DNA from: Limanda limanda
Lineage: Eukaryota; Chordata; Actinopteri; Pleuronectiformes; Pleuronectidae
DNA length: 64,000 bases
Assembly: GCF_963576545.1 (NCBI RefSeq)
Contig: NC_083639.1
Span: 17,675,118 to 17,739,117 of the forward strand
Direction: 5' to 3'
Positions 50,576 through 59,768 of this stretch are shown here, piece after piece. The stretch's first letter is position 1, and every line of letters begins with the position of its first letter. The translations under genes and the position numbers were made by a program. The notes below the pieces were generated by a model. It searched no databases, was not told where the DNA came from, and worked only from the letters and a program-made list of their open reading frames with translations.

Positions 50576-51567
50576 CAGTGGTGTATAAAGTACTTGAAAG
50601 CCATACTTGAGTAAAAGTACAGATATCTTACCTGAAAGTGACTTCGGTAAAAGTAGAAGTCACCCGTCAGAAAATTACTTGAGTAAAAGTCTTAAAGTAG
50701 CTCATATTAAAAGTACTTAAGTATATAAAGTATCTGGTGTTGAAATATACTTAAGTATCAAAAGTAAAAGTACAGGTACCAAAATTAAAAAAAAGTGCTC
50801 TTTATAGTAGGCCTATTCAGACACAAAACAACCCAACATGTTTCTCCTCAAGATTTAACTGACTGAAAAATTCTAACAACAATATGAATACTAGGGCTAC
50901 GTTGTAGCACTTGCGGGCCCGAGCACCCGCACGTTGAATCCTGTTGCGGTCGGGGGAGAGAGCGAACGATGACCAAGTGCACGTCTCCACGTTGGATGCG
51001 TTTTTCTCTCTGTGGCAAAGCTAAACGCTTCACATTCCCAGAAGTTGAAGTTGATCTGATGAAAGCCCTATGAGTTCGTCAAAGTACAAACCGGGAAAAT
51101 GGCCAAAATAGCCATTAAAGTCAAAATGGCGGGCTTCCTGTTTGGTCTAGCATGTCTATCCAGGAGACTTATTTGTTTTTTTTATGAAAAGACATATGTC
51201 CCTATGGGGACATTCAGGTTCCCCCGAACCCGAGTTTCTCGTCGAGAAGATGGTGTCAATTGCGTTCAGAGACCAACCGATCAAATCCATAATTTAGTTT
51301 GTAGAGCGGTGAGAGTCTCTCAAGTATAGGACAAGACAAGACAAGACGAAGGAGCCAAGCAGGGAAGGTCATGGGGGAGGAAAGGGAGAGAGAAAAATGC
51401 GACCGCCTTCGAAGAGAGCCAGAGAAGAATGTCAGTGTTTGATTGACAGCTGATCTCTGTGCGGAGCAGAAACGTCACCACAACGAACTTTGATCAACAA
51501 ACATGGAGACAAAAGAAGTTCAAGATTTAAACACAGAATCTAAATCACTGCTTTTAATGACTTGAGT

Positions 51568-52045
51568 CTATTTGAGTTCACAGAACTCAGCCTCCATTCC
51601 AGGACAACAAACCATAACTCCAGCATAGAGAGGCTGAGTGAATGTGGTCTGGACTCTGTGGAGGAGAGTCATGGTGTCAGAGACGCTGTAGAAGGACAGA
51701 ACACCTGCACTGTGATCCAGGTACACTCCTACTCTGGAGGACACAGGACCTGACACTGGAGTCCCGATGCTGTTGTAACGAAAGTAATATCTGTTTCCAT
51801 AACAATGTAATGACCAAGATTTATCATTGTGTCCAAATAAACATTCATGTGAGTATCCTGCTCTGCTAATATTCTTGTATGTGACTGCTACACCAACTGC
51901 TCTCCCCCCCAACCCCACCTCCCAGTAACAACGTCCAGTCAGACTCTCTCTACTCAGGACCTGTTCCCAACCAGTGAATCTGTCTGGGTGATAAGAATAA
52001 GACTGATATTCACTCATACATGTTACTTTTCTGTTTCCCTCAGAT
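51568..52045 (-). pseudogene. Orphan PRY-SPRY (B30.2) half of the TRIM gene
   Basis: Reads LSEGNRKVT, then SYHPDRFTGWEQVLSRESLT, GRCYWEVGLGG, VYLDHSAGVLSFYSVSD and TFTQPLYAGVMV, ending FCELK and stop. These are the standard B30.2 blocks of fish TRIM and NLR-C proteins. The frame is intact up to the LINE target duplication at 52046-52058. A Met at 52017 could start it, but no promoter is evident. Confidence 0.88.
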
Positions 52046-52058
52046 AAAAACAGACGTC
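52046..52058. repeat. Left target-site duplication of the LINE
   Basis: aaaaacagacgtc, repeated exactly at 55513-55525 after the LINE poly(A). The TRIM frame crosses it. Confidence 0.85.
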
Positions 52059-52178
52059 GAGGTCACGTGATGACGGACTAGGAGACGGTCGGGTTTGCGG
52101 GAGCTCCGCCAACACCCTTCATATATTTCGCATTCTCTCTTAAACAAGGTTATCTTTTTATAATATCAGTGCAGTAGT

Positions 52179-53069
52179 ATGACTCTCAAAAAATTCTGGA
52201 CAAGACAACACCAAACAATGCCAAAGGGAAAGACTAAGTCGCGACAGCCAACTCAGGACACGGCTAAGGAGCTAGCTCAACATGGCGGCGAGCAGGATGA
52301 AGACGGCGAGGAGGCAGAACTTGAACCTGGACTCGCTAAAGCGCTGGATGTGATGACCAATAAGCTAATGATGGCTATTAACGACAAACTCGAGCCCTTG
52401 GCTAAAACAGTTCTCTCTCATACCACCGAGCTGAAGAGGGCTAGTGACCGCTTGGATGAAGCAGAGGCTCGGGTGCTACAGCTGGAGACCGCTAACGAGC
52501 CGCACGCTGAGCGCATAGTAGCTTTGGAAAGAAAAGTTGAATCCCTCCACGACCATATAGACGAGCTGGAAAACAGAGGGCGGCGGAAAAATATCTGCAT
52601 CTTCAACCTGCCCGAGAATATCGAGGGGGGAGATGCTTTGGACTTCTTTGAACACTGGCTACCGGATTTTCTCGGCATGGATACTAAAAGGGGCCGAGTG
52701 AAGCTGGAGCGGGCCCACAGCTCTCTAATGCCCAAGCCCGGGTCCGATCAGCGGCCGCGCCCCGTCATCATCCGCTTCCACGCGTTCCCGGACAAGCAGA
52801 GAGTGATGGCAGCAGTGCGGAGAAAAGCAGCGGAGGGGGATATCACTCTGGAGGAGAGGAAAATATCTTTCTACCACGACCTGTCTGCCGCAGTACTTCG
52901 TAAACGGAAAGAGTTTAACGAAGCTAAACAACGTCTCAGGCAGATCGGCGCTGATTACTCCATGCTCTTCCCTGCAAAGCTACAAGTATCTCTGAATGGC
53001 CCCAAGAAAACCTTCCTCTCCCCGACAGAGGCTTTGACCTTTGCAGCCAGTGCAGCACGTCGGGAATGA
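52179..53069 (+). CDS. LINE ORF1 (L1-type nucleic-acid chaperone, Transposase_22-like)
   Basis: 296 residues, intact. A basic N-terminus (MPKGKTKSRQPTQDTA) and acidic stretch lead to a coiled coil at about 70-140 with heptads LEPLAKTVLSHTTELKRASD and ALERKVESLHDHIDELENRG. An RRM follows with NICIFNLPENIEG. The C-terminal domain has SFYHDLSAAVLRKRKEFNEA and LFPAKLQVSLNGPKKTFLSP. This is the L1 ORF1p layout: trimeric RNA-binding protein of the LINE particle. In-frame ATGs at 52179 and 52218 are both possible starts. Confidence 0.88.
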   Translation: MTLKKFWTRQHQTMPKGKTKSRQPTQDTAKELAQHGGEQDEDGEEAELEPGLAKALDVMTNKLMMAINDKLEPLAKTVLSHTTELKRASDRLDEAEARVLQLETANEPHAERIVALERKVESLHDHIDELENRGRRKNICIFNLPENIEGGDALDFFEHWLPDFLGMDTKRGRVKLERAHSSLMPKPGSDQRPRPVIIRFHAFPDKQRVMAAVRRKAAEGDITLEERKISFYHDLSAAVLRKRKEFNEAKQRLRQIGADYSMLFPAKLQVSLNGPKKTFLSPTEALTFAASAARRE

Positions 53070-53632
53070 CGGATTCTCCGATCATATGAGAGCTAAGTTT
53101 GGACACTCTGTCATGTATGCTGGTGATTATACTCTGTTAGGATACATCTTACATGCATGTGAATGATTACTCGTTATCATAATATGTATTGAGGTGCCCC
53201 CCTTGCTTAATAATAATACACCAGTATTCATTCAGTGGAAATCCAGCTGATTTAAGAGTAGATGACGATTTAAATTTAGAGGCTTATATTAGTTTAAAAC
53301 TTTTGTTTATCTTTTAATAATTGGGTGTTGCCGTGAGCCCCGGTTAACTGGGTGATGTCACTTGCTTTATTTCTTTTCTGTTTATGTGCTAGTGGCCCTA
53401 GTGAAGGCGCCTTACAGAACAGCAATCCCCCTGCAACCTGGGGAAGGACCCCCATTACCCATTTTCTTTTCTTTCAATATTTCCTTTTTTTTACATGCAT
53501 AGTTTCTTGCTGTTATAGTTTAATGTGTTCTGTTTTTGTTACTTGTAGTTCATGCTCAGTACTGGTCTTCCATATTCAGTGTATCATGTCGACGTGTTTG
53601 GATGAACTGCCTAAATTACATTTACCAATAGA

Positions 53633-55306
53633 ATGATGCCACCTTATAAGTTAAAACTCTGTTCATGGAATATAAGATGTTTTTCGGGTTACAAAATTAA
53701 TTTCTCAAAATCTTTAGCTATGCCAATGGGAAGTCTTAGAGATAGAACTGACACACTACCCTCATTCCCATTTAAATGGTCCATAACAGGTTTTGTTTAC
53801 CTGGGTATTCATATCACACCTTTATTTCATGGAATGTATGGGGCCAATTTTAACCCCGTCCTAGACTCCATAAAGAGGGACCTGGGCAGATGGGCTCCAC
53901 TCCCCTTGTCATTGCTTGGTAGAGTTTCTATTATTAAAATGAATATTTTGCCAAGATTGTTATATCCCATACAGATGATCCCATTACTCTTGTCAGGCAA
54001 AGTACTGAAGCTGCTTAATGGCTGGCTGAGTGACTTCATTTGGAACAAGAGAAAGCCCAGGCTAAAAGTAGCGAAACTACAACTTCCCAGTTCGAAGGGT
54101 GGTCTAGACCTTCCCAACATCAGATTGTATCAGCTGGCATCCCATTTGAGATTTATAGCAGAATGGGTCAAGGAGGACCCTACCTCTGATCTGCTGAGTT
54201 TAGAAAAGTCACAGACCTCAGACTCCCTGTTAGGCCTTTTGGCCTTCAAGGACTTAAAGTCAGCCAGGAGCCATTGTAAAAATAACCCTATAATCTGCAA
54301 TACTTTAAAAGCATGGTTTATTACAAAAAAACTTGAAGGGAGGTCTGGTCTAACATCTACGTTGGTTCCAATTCAGGGCAATCCTAACTTCTTACCAGGC
54401 ATGGTGGATGGTGGGTATAGCACTTGGACATCTCGAGGGATAAAAAGGATGCGTGATTTATTTCAGGGTGCATCCATGTTATCATTTGCATAACTTCAAG
54501 AAAAGTATAATCTTCCCAGACATGACTTTTACAAATACCTGCAGATCCGGGACTTCATAAACAGGGGAACTACTCTTAATACTGATGCCACTACATCTGC
54601 AGTTGAACAATTACTCCTCCTTGGCCCAACTAAGAAATCCATTACTCGTTTTTACAATGTCTTAAGCCAGACTGATGTAATAAATGTACAGGATGTTATG
54701 CAGAAGTGGCAAGGTGAACTTGGTATAGATATTGATGGGGATAAGTGGACTAAGATATGGTCTCAAACTAAGAAAATATCTGTGTGTAACCGTGCCAGAT
54801 TGCTGCAATATAAGCTTGTGCACCGTTTACAAATCTCTCCTAACAAAAGACATAAAATGAACTCTCAACTCTCACCTGCATGTTTAAAATGTAAAATCTC
54901 AGTGGGCACCTATACTCATTGTATCTGGTCATGTCCTAAAATACAAGCATATTGGATGGGTGTTTTGCAAGATTTAGAAAAAATATTTGGTGTGGTGTTG
55001 CACATGGACCCTCTTTCCTTAATCCTGGGTTACACCAGTCAGGATACTATTGTGGATGCCAGCGCTGCCAGACTGTATTATATCCTCACATATGCAGCAA
55101 GGAAGAATATCTTTTTGTCTTGGATAAGCGACAAACCCCCCACTAAATCGAACTGGCACAAGATAATTATGGAATGTTTTCCCCTTGAGTACCTGACCTG
55201 TCTGCTTCACTCTTCAAAGGGACAGTTTATGAACATTTGGACTCCATATCTTAACTTTTCCAGCTCTACAGTGGCTTCAGCGCTCTCGAATGTTTTCCTC
55301 GGCTAG
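53633..55306 (+). pseudogene. LINE ORF2 remnant: endonuclease start joined to the RT C-terminal region, one stop
   Basis: Begins MMPPYKLKLCSWNIR, the start of the L1 endonuclease, and after CFS passes directly into SGYKINFSKSLAMPMGS, which belongs to the later part of the reverse transcriptase. The intervening region, including the YADD-type active site, is missing without loss of frame. A TAA at 54491-54493 interrupts LSFA and LQEKYNLPRHDFYKYLQIRD; CAA to TAA would explain it. The frame then continues to 55306, through an L1-type C-terminal knuckle (CLKCKISVGTYTHCIWSC). No active protein is expected. Confidence 0.85.
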
Positions 55307-55512
55307 CCTTAAGCTCTTTATCTTTATCTTGTTTTCATTGCACTGATTTAGTGAATGTGAGTTGTAAGTATGTATAGACTGTGTAGACCAATGTTGTACT
55401 GAGTGTTGTTTTATTGTTGTTATGTCAATATATAAAAAGCTCAATAAACATTTTGAAAAAAAAAAAATAAATAAACATTTCCACCACAAAATTAAAAAAA
55501 AAATAATAAAAA

Positions 55513-55525
55513 AAAAACAGACGTC
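55513..55525. repeat. Right target-site duplication of the LINE
   Basis: aaaaacagacgtc, matching 52046-52058. Its first As merge with the LINE A-rich tail, so the exact left edge is ambiguous by a few bases. Confidence 0.82.
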
Positions 55526-56708
55526 TGTGTGCTGTGTGTGGATCCAGTGTGATTTCCTGTGAATATTCTAAGAAGTCAGCTCTGGTCTCTGGCTCTGGTT
55601 GTCGCAGTAAAACATCCACTCGAGACACAATCTGTAATATCTCTGTCTCTGTCTCACTCAGAATGTCCTGTAGTCGACCTCTGACCTGGGACACAGCTGC
55701 TGTCACGCCCTCAAAGTTCCTCAGAGGACGGATCCTGAAGCTGGATGAGTGTGTAGATCCACTGAGTGGTGACAGTGAGGGGTAGTTGTGTAGAAGCTGG
55801 TTGTGATCCTCTGTGCCTGAGAGCTGCTTCAGTTCATAGTCTTTCCTCTTCAGTTCAGTGATCTCCTGCTCCAGTCTCTCCTGAAGCTCTCTGACTCGAC
55901 TCACTTCAGTTTCCTGCTGGGATCTGATCTGCTGCTCCACATCAGAGCTTCTTTTCTCCAGCAGAGGGATCAGCTCAGTGAATATCTCCTCACTGTCCTC
56001 CACTGCTTTATCAGCAGAGCCATTGACGGCCTCCTCCTCCTGTTGAAGCAGCTTCACGTCTTTCTCTGTGTCCTGGACTCTCTGCTGGATTGTTTGTCTC
56101 CTCAGCCCGAGCTCTCTCTGCCTCTCAGTCCTTTCTGCTGCAGCTGACACTGTGTCGTGGTCTTTATGTTCCTCCACAGAGCAGAGATAACAGATACACT
56201 GCTGATAAGTGCGACAGAACATCTTCATCACCTCGTCGTGACGTGAGCAGATGTTCTCCTGGAGCTTCTCCGAGGTCTCCACCAGCTTGTGCTTCTTAAA
56301 TGGAGCTGACTGAAAATGAGGCTGGAGGTGTTTTTCACAATAAGAGGCCAAACAAACCAAACAGGACTTGAGAGCTTTCCGTTTTCTCCCAGTACAGACA
56401 TCACAGGCCACATCTTCAGGTCCAGGATAGCAGTGATCAGCAGGAGCAGCTTGGAGTCCAGTCTTCTTCAGCTCCTCCAGTGAAGCAGCTAACATGGTGC
56501 TTGTCTCCAGGACAGGCCTCGGTGTGAAGGTCTGTCTACACTGAGGATAGCTGTAGCTTCCTCTCTCCTCCTCTTTGTCCCAGTGGGTGTTAATACAGCT
56601 CTTACAGTAGCTGTGTCCACAGACAGTAGTCACCGGATCCTTCAGTAGATCCACACAGATCCAACAGGAGAATCTTTCTCTGTCCAGTTGATTTTCTTGC
56701 TGCTCCAT
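55513..56708 (-). pseudogene. RING/B-box/coiled-coil half of the TRIM gene
   Basis: Start at 56708 (MEQQENQLDRERFSCWICVD). RING ligands C15, C18, C30, H32, C35, C38 and C57 are present. The partner of C57 is Tyr54 rather than Cys (YPQC in place of CPQC). B-box segments follow (ACDVCTGRKRKALKSCLVC; HDEVMKMFCRTYQQCICYLC), then a coiled coil at about 190-300 (LQERLEQEITELKRKDYELK). The frame runs into the LINE tail and stops at 55425, giving 427 codons whose last ~30 (phenylalanine-rich) come from LINE sequence. A domain-stripped protein could be made if it is transcribed. Confidence 0.85.
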
Positions 56709-56726
56709 TTCAGCTGCTGCCAGAGA

Positions 56727-56846
56727 CTGTAGAATAGATTCACTTCCTCCGAACAGAAACAGATCTCTGCTCCTCCCTCTCTCCTTCCATTCCTCTTTTT
56801 ACCACGTTTTAACACACTATTGAAAAGAGCAACAGTATGGTCTTAC
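56727..56846 (-). other. TRIM 5' UTR intron
   Basis: On the minus strand a donor gtaaga (from 56846) and an acceptor tctattctacag (ending at 56727) bound a 120-bp intron just upstream of the start codon. The non-coding exon ends at 56847. Conserved intron structure argues for DNA-level origin. Confidence 0.6.
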
Positions 56847-57017
56847 CTCTCCTCAGCAGCTGCTGCCTTTATATCAAACTGTTTAAAGGCAGCTACCTTT
56901 AGTGCAGCTGCCTTTACTGTAGCTGCCTTTAAACAGTGTGACATACTGTTGTATTTTTTGACTTTGATGCGGGCCAATTAAAGGTGGATGGCAGCCGCAG
57001 TTGGGCCGTGGGGCCGT

Positions 57018-57033
57018 AGTTTGGACACCCCTG
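57018..57033. repeat. hAT/Charlie-like terminal motif
   Basis: agtttggacacccctg is the reverse complement of CAGGGGTGTCCAAACT, a terminus common in vertebrate hAT repeats, and gggccgtag-type flanking sequence agrees. The opposite end was not found, so only a fragment is supported. Confidence 0.4.
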
Positions 57034-58069
57034 GTCTAGGCCCTGAAAAAGCTGAAAATGGCCACCAAATCCAAAATGGTGGGCTTCCTGTTTGGTCTAG
57101 CATATTTATCCAAAAGACGTATTTCTTTGTAATGTAAAGACACATGTCCCTATCGATTTTTGTAGATGTAGACCAATCGTAGTGCCTGGGCTGCCCTTTC
57201 TGTGTAGATGTCATCAGGCTGGGTCTCTTGTCTAATGTGTCTAGTTTGGACACGATTGAACCAAATATGTCCGAGATACAGAACCTCGTGTTTTGATGGC
57301 ATTTAATCAAACTTTGACGCCACGGTCACATGGTATGATGAAAAGTTGATCTCTAAATCAGTTTTTATCTCCATCTTGTTGTGATGACACTCATCTAAAT
57401 TAGAAGTTGATCTGATGAAAGCCCTGGGACAAGTACGTCGAAGTAAAAATGTGGAATATGGCCAAAATGGCCACTAAATAGAAAATGGCGGGCTTCTTGT
57501 TGCGTTTTTCATAATACCCCTTGAGACTTTTTTGTTTGTCTGGTCATGATACACGTGGGCCACGATTTTTGTGTTGATCGGTCAAAGGGAAACCTAGGGG
57601 CTGCTTTCCAGGGCGCGCTGTTGAGCCATTTTGCCACGCCCATTTCAAATTACTCCAGTATAGTAAAATATTCGTAGGTCTTGAATTTCTTGCAAAGTTT
57701 CATAACTTTTTGAGCATGTCTAGACCCTGAAAAACTCCCCCAAAGGGAAATAATAAAAATCCTTACAGTTTCAATAGGGCCTCTCAGCAATCGGTGCTCG
57801 GGCCCTAATAATGTATATAATGTATAATTTTACAAATTTTTAACCCTAGATGAGAGAGCGAGAGAGAGAGGTGCGCCAACCTCCGCTGCTCAAGTAACGA
57901 GCCAGTTTGAGAATGTAAGAAGTAGAAAGTACAGATATTTTTGTTCAAATGTAACGAGTAAAAGTAAAAAGTCGTCAGGAAAAGAAATACTCAAGTAAAG
58001 TACAGATATGTGAAAAATCTACTTAAGTACAGTAACAAAGTATTTCTACTTCATTAATTCCCACCACTG

Positions 58070-58077
58070 GTCTAAAG
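58070..58077. repeat. Right target-site duplication of hAT element
   Basis: gtctaaag, identical to 50568-50575. Confidence 0.8.
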
Positions 58078-58129
58078 CAATAGCCTCATATTACTATCTT
58101 CGATGTGACTGTGAGGTTATCGGAAGACA

Positions 58130-58313
58130 TCAGGGCCGCTGGCCGCGCATGCGCAGTGCTGCGCCTCGCAGCCCGCGCCGGTGGTGAATGCAAGGGGGAG
58201 AAATTCAACTGCGTGCTCCGGAGGAGACAGGCGGCGGCGGCGGGACCTGCGCTTCTACGGGATTAAATGACTCCATTTTGCAGCCAGCCGGACGGAGAGT
58301 GACCGGAGAGCAG
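58130..58313 (+). promoter_or_regulatory. phf20: phf20 CpG-rich promoter and non-coding first exon
   Basis: An abrupt switch to CpG-rich sequence. A palindromic NRF1-type site gcgcatgcgca at 58145-58155 and the GGCGGCGGCGGGAC stretch are typical of TATA-less housekeeping promoters. The probable first exon ends CGGAGAGCAG at 58313, before donor gtagga. The start of transcription is not fixed. Confidence 0.6.
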
Positions 58314-58659
58314 GTAGGAGGCACAGGGCTCCTCTCCTCTCCGGGCTTTAGAGCCACCCGAGCCCCGGGAGCAGGGTGAGAGAGGCCCGGTGGTGGATGC
58401 TCAGCGGCGGGGACGGTGCGGACCCGCGTGTCGGCTCCTCCGGTTCAAAACAAACGGGACGAAGCCGCCGATCGAGCGCTCCGTGGGTTCGAGTCCCCGT
58501 CGTGCGTGTGTGGGGGCTGCGGTGGTCGCTGCGTGCCTCGCCCCCGGTGGGCCCCCGGTCAGCGGCCCCTTTCTGCGGTCACTTGGGGGGAAGTTTGAAG
58601 CTTCGTGAATCTTCCACGCTGCTCTCCGAGTAGGCCCAGCGAGGCCCCGGCGAGTGAAT
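58314..58659 (+). other. GC-rich continuation of the phf20 CpG island
   Basis: Very CpG-rich, probably the start of phf20 intron 1. Overlapping open frames on both strands reflect GC content; none resembles a known protein. A B-box-like gggttcgagtccc at 58485-58497 lacks a tRNA fold. Confidence 0.55.
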
Positions 58660-58800
58660 GACAGCCAAGCGGCCAATCAGAGGCCAGCACGCCGAGGGTC
58701 CCGCCCCCGCCGGAGCGATCTGACCAATCTCGGTCGCCCTGGCCGCCTGCGCATTCGCCGCTGCTTTCGCGCTACGCCCCCTGGTTATAAAACACTGGAC
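58660..58800 (+). promoter_or_regulatory. Second promoter-like cluster in phf20 intron 1
   Basis: Two CCAAT boxes (ggccaatcag 58671-58680; gaccaatct 58722-58730), a GC box (cccgcccccgcc, about 58700-58711) and TTATAAAA at 58785-58792 follow in canonical order and spacing for a + strand start near 58815. No recognisable coding exon follows. Confidence 0.4.
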
Positions 58801-59397
58801 AACAAAGTGTCCGTAGTGGTGCAAGTGTTTCACAATAGATCCCAAGATGCGTTCAGGGACCTTCTCTTCCCACTGAGCTGGAAAATATCTCCTACTCATC
58901 TTAGCTGTGTGTATTTAATACATCAGAGGGTGTGGGTGCTGGGTTTTTCCGTTTATTATAGTAAAACATCAACCTAATGTTGCATTAGTCATTACAGAAT
59001 ATTACACAATACGCCCTTTATTGTCACGGTGTAACAGATAATCATTACCCGGCTCCTGACTGATGCCAGCACCGTTACAACTCGGTGTGTGAGCCCTGCT
59101 TGTGTCGCTCGCTTCCGTCTCTCTCTCTCTCTCTTTCTCTCCCTTTCTCTCTGTGCAGGCCATTAGAATGCACGATTTCATTAAATTCTCGTATGTTACC
59201 AAATGCTTTATCTCCAGCATCATCCCCCACGATCGTTAGCAGCCTGCAAAAGGTGGCTAGTCCTAGGCGCGTCTGACCCATTGTCTCCCATTGTGTCTAA
59301 ACGTGAAATCCACTGAGCACAAAACACGTGGGCCGACTAGTGCGAAGACATCCGGTTTGAAGGGCTGCGCACGAAAGCCAGTCACTCCGCTGTCGTG

Positions 59398-59413
59398 ATG
59401 AACCGAGAGGAAA
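59398..59413 (+). other. Candidate alternative first exon (ATG plus donor) in phf20 intron 1
   Basis: ATGAACCGAGAGGAAA followed by consensus donor gtaagt, preceded by an ETS-like catccggttt (59349-59358). Spliced to the next phf20 exon it would hit a stop within four codons, so it could only be an upstream open frame in a 5' UTR. Weak. Confidence 0.25.
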
Positions 59414-59768
59414 GTAAGTCACCCAGATTCATCACGGAAACCATTCCGCTTCTAATAGATGGAGCCGACATCTCTGTTTGCCTGTGGGACGATAGAGGAG
59501 TCGCTATCAGGAGGATATTCTCAGAGTCAGATCCTCCTCATCCACAAAGCCCTTCCATCCCAGCTGGAGGGCTGGACATCAGCTGCAGACTCTCAATCTG
59601 TATTTGATGCGACTACACAGACAATTTAGGAAGAATATGCTGCTAATCAGTCGAGACGTATTGGTGCATTGCTATTTATTAGTTCCCTAGTGTACAGATG
59701 GATGCTGACAGTGGGAAGGGAAAGCTATGCTATGTTACCTTAGTCATTCTTGTACCGCCTCTCATTGT

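Larger units (their letters stand above)
52059..55512 (+). mobile_element. L1/Tx1-type LINE retrotransposon, internally deleted
   Basis: A 3454-bp insertion in the TRIM coding sequence bounded by a perfect 13-bp target duplication and ending in A-rich sequence after caataaacattttg. A short 5' UTR (about 120 bp) precedes an intact ORF1 (52179-53069). A 560-bp spacer and an ORF2 remnant (53633-55306) follow. ORF2 lacks most of the endonuclease and the N-terminal and catalytic parts of reverse transcriptase, so it cannot move by itself. The complete 5' end and clean duplication suggest a recent insertion. Confidence 0.88.
51568..56708 (-). pseudogene. Fish TRIM E3 ubiquitin ligase-like gene split by a LINE (RING, B-box, coiled coil, B30.2)
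   Basis: Minus strand, with the start at 56708 and the natural stop at 51568-51570. A single coding exon once ran RING, B-box type zinc fingers, coiled coil and PRY-SPRY (B30.2), the layout of the expanded fish TRIM families. TRIMs of this kind are cytosolic ubiquitin ligases, often antiviral, with B30.2 recognising the target. A 3.45 kb L1-type LINE (52059-55512) now sits at the start of PRY, after HTAHRRLF. Without it the two halves are in the same frame across the target duplication. A second defect is seen: RING residue 54 is Tyr (TAT) where the family has Cys in the CPQC pair. A 120-bp intron in the 5' UTR (56727-56846) shows it is not a retrocopy. The closest TRIM subfamily is not resolved. 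Confidence 0.85.
50892..57807. mobile_element. Second, nested repeat with GGGCCCGAGCAC ends
   Basis: The left end has gcgggcccgagcacccgc (50913-50930) and the right end cggtgctcgggccct (57792-57806), an inverted pair. Inside, a unit with ggcgggcttcctgtttggtc recurs in direct orientation at about 51099-51220, 57051-57170 (tggtgggcttcc) and, partly, 57466-57560. This resembles a very common percomorph repeat (memory, unverified). Its interior is split by the TRIM sequence, so only the arms (about 50892-51310 and 57034-57807) belong to it. Confidence 0.6.
50576..58069. mobile_element. Outer hAT-superfamily element, expanded to 7.5 kb by nested insertions
   Basis: Begins CAGTGGTG and ends CACCACTG (perfect 8-bp terminal inverted repeat) between identical 8-bp direct repeats gtctaaag. 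Both traits define hAT transposons. The terminal arms (about 50576-50890 and 57808-58069) consist of stepped phrases such as cttgagtaaaagtacagata, known to me from fish non-autonomous hAT repeats. No transposase frame was seen. Everything between the arms (second element, TRIM gene, LINE) lies inside. Confidence 0.78.

Noticed and set aside
58416..58600. Possible tRNA around a B-box-like gggttcgagtccc at 58485-58497
   Set aside because: The T-stem pairs at only three positions, there is no A box or acceptor stem, and the surroundings are a CpG island.
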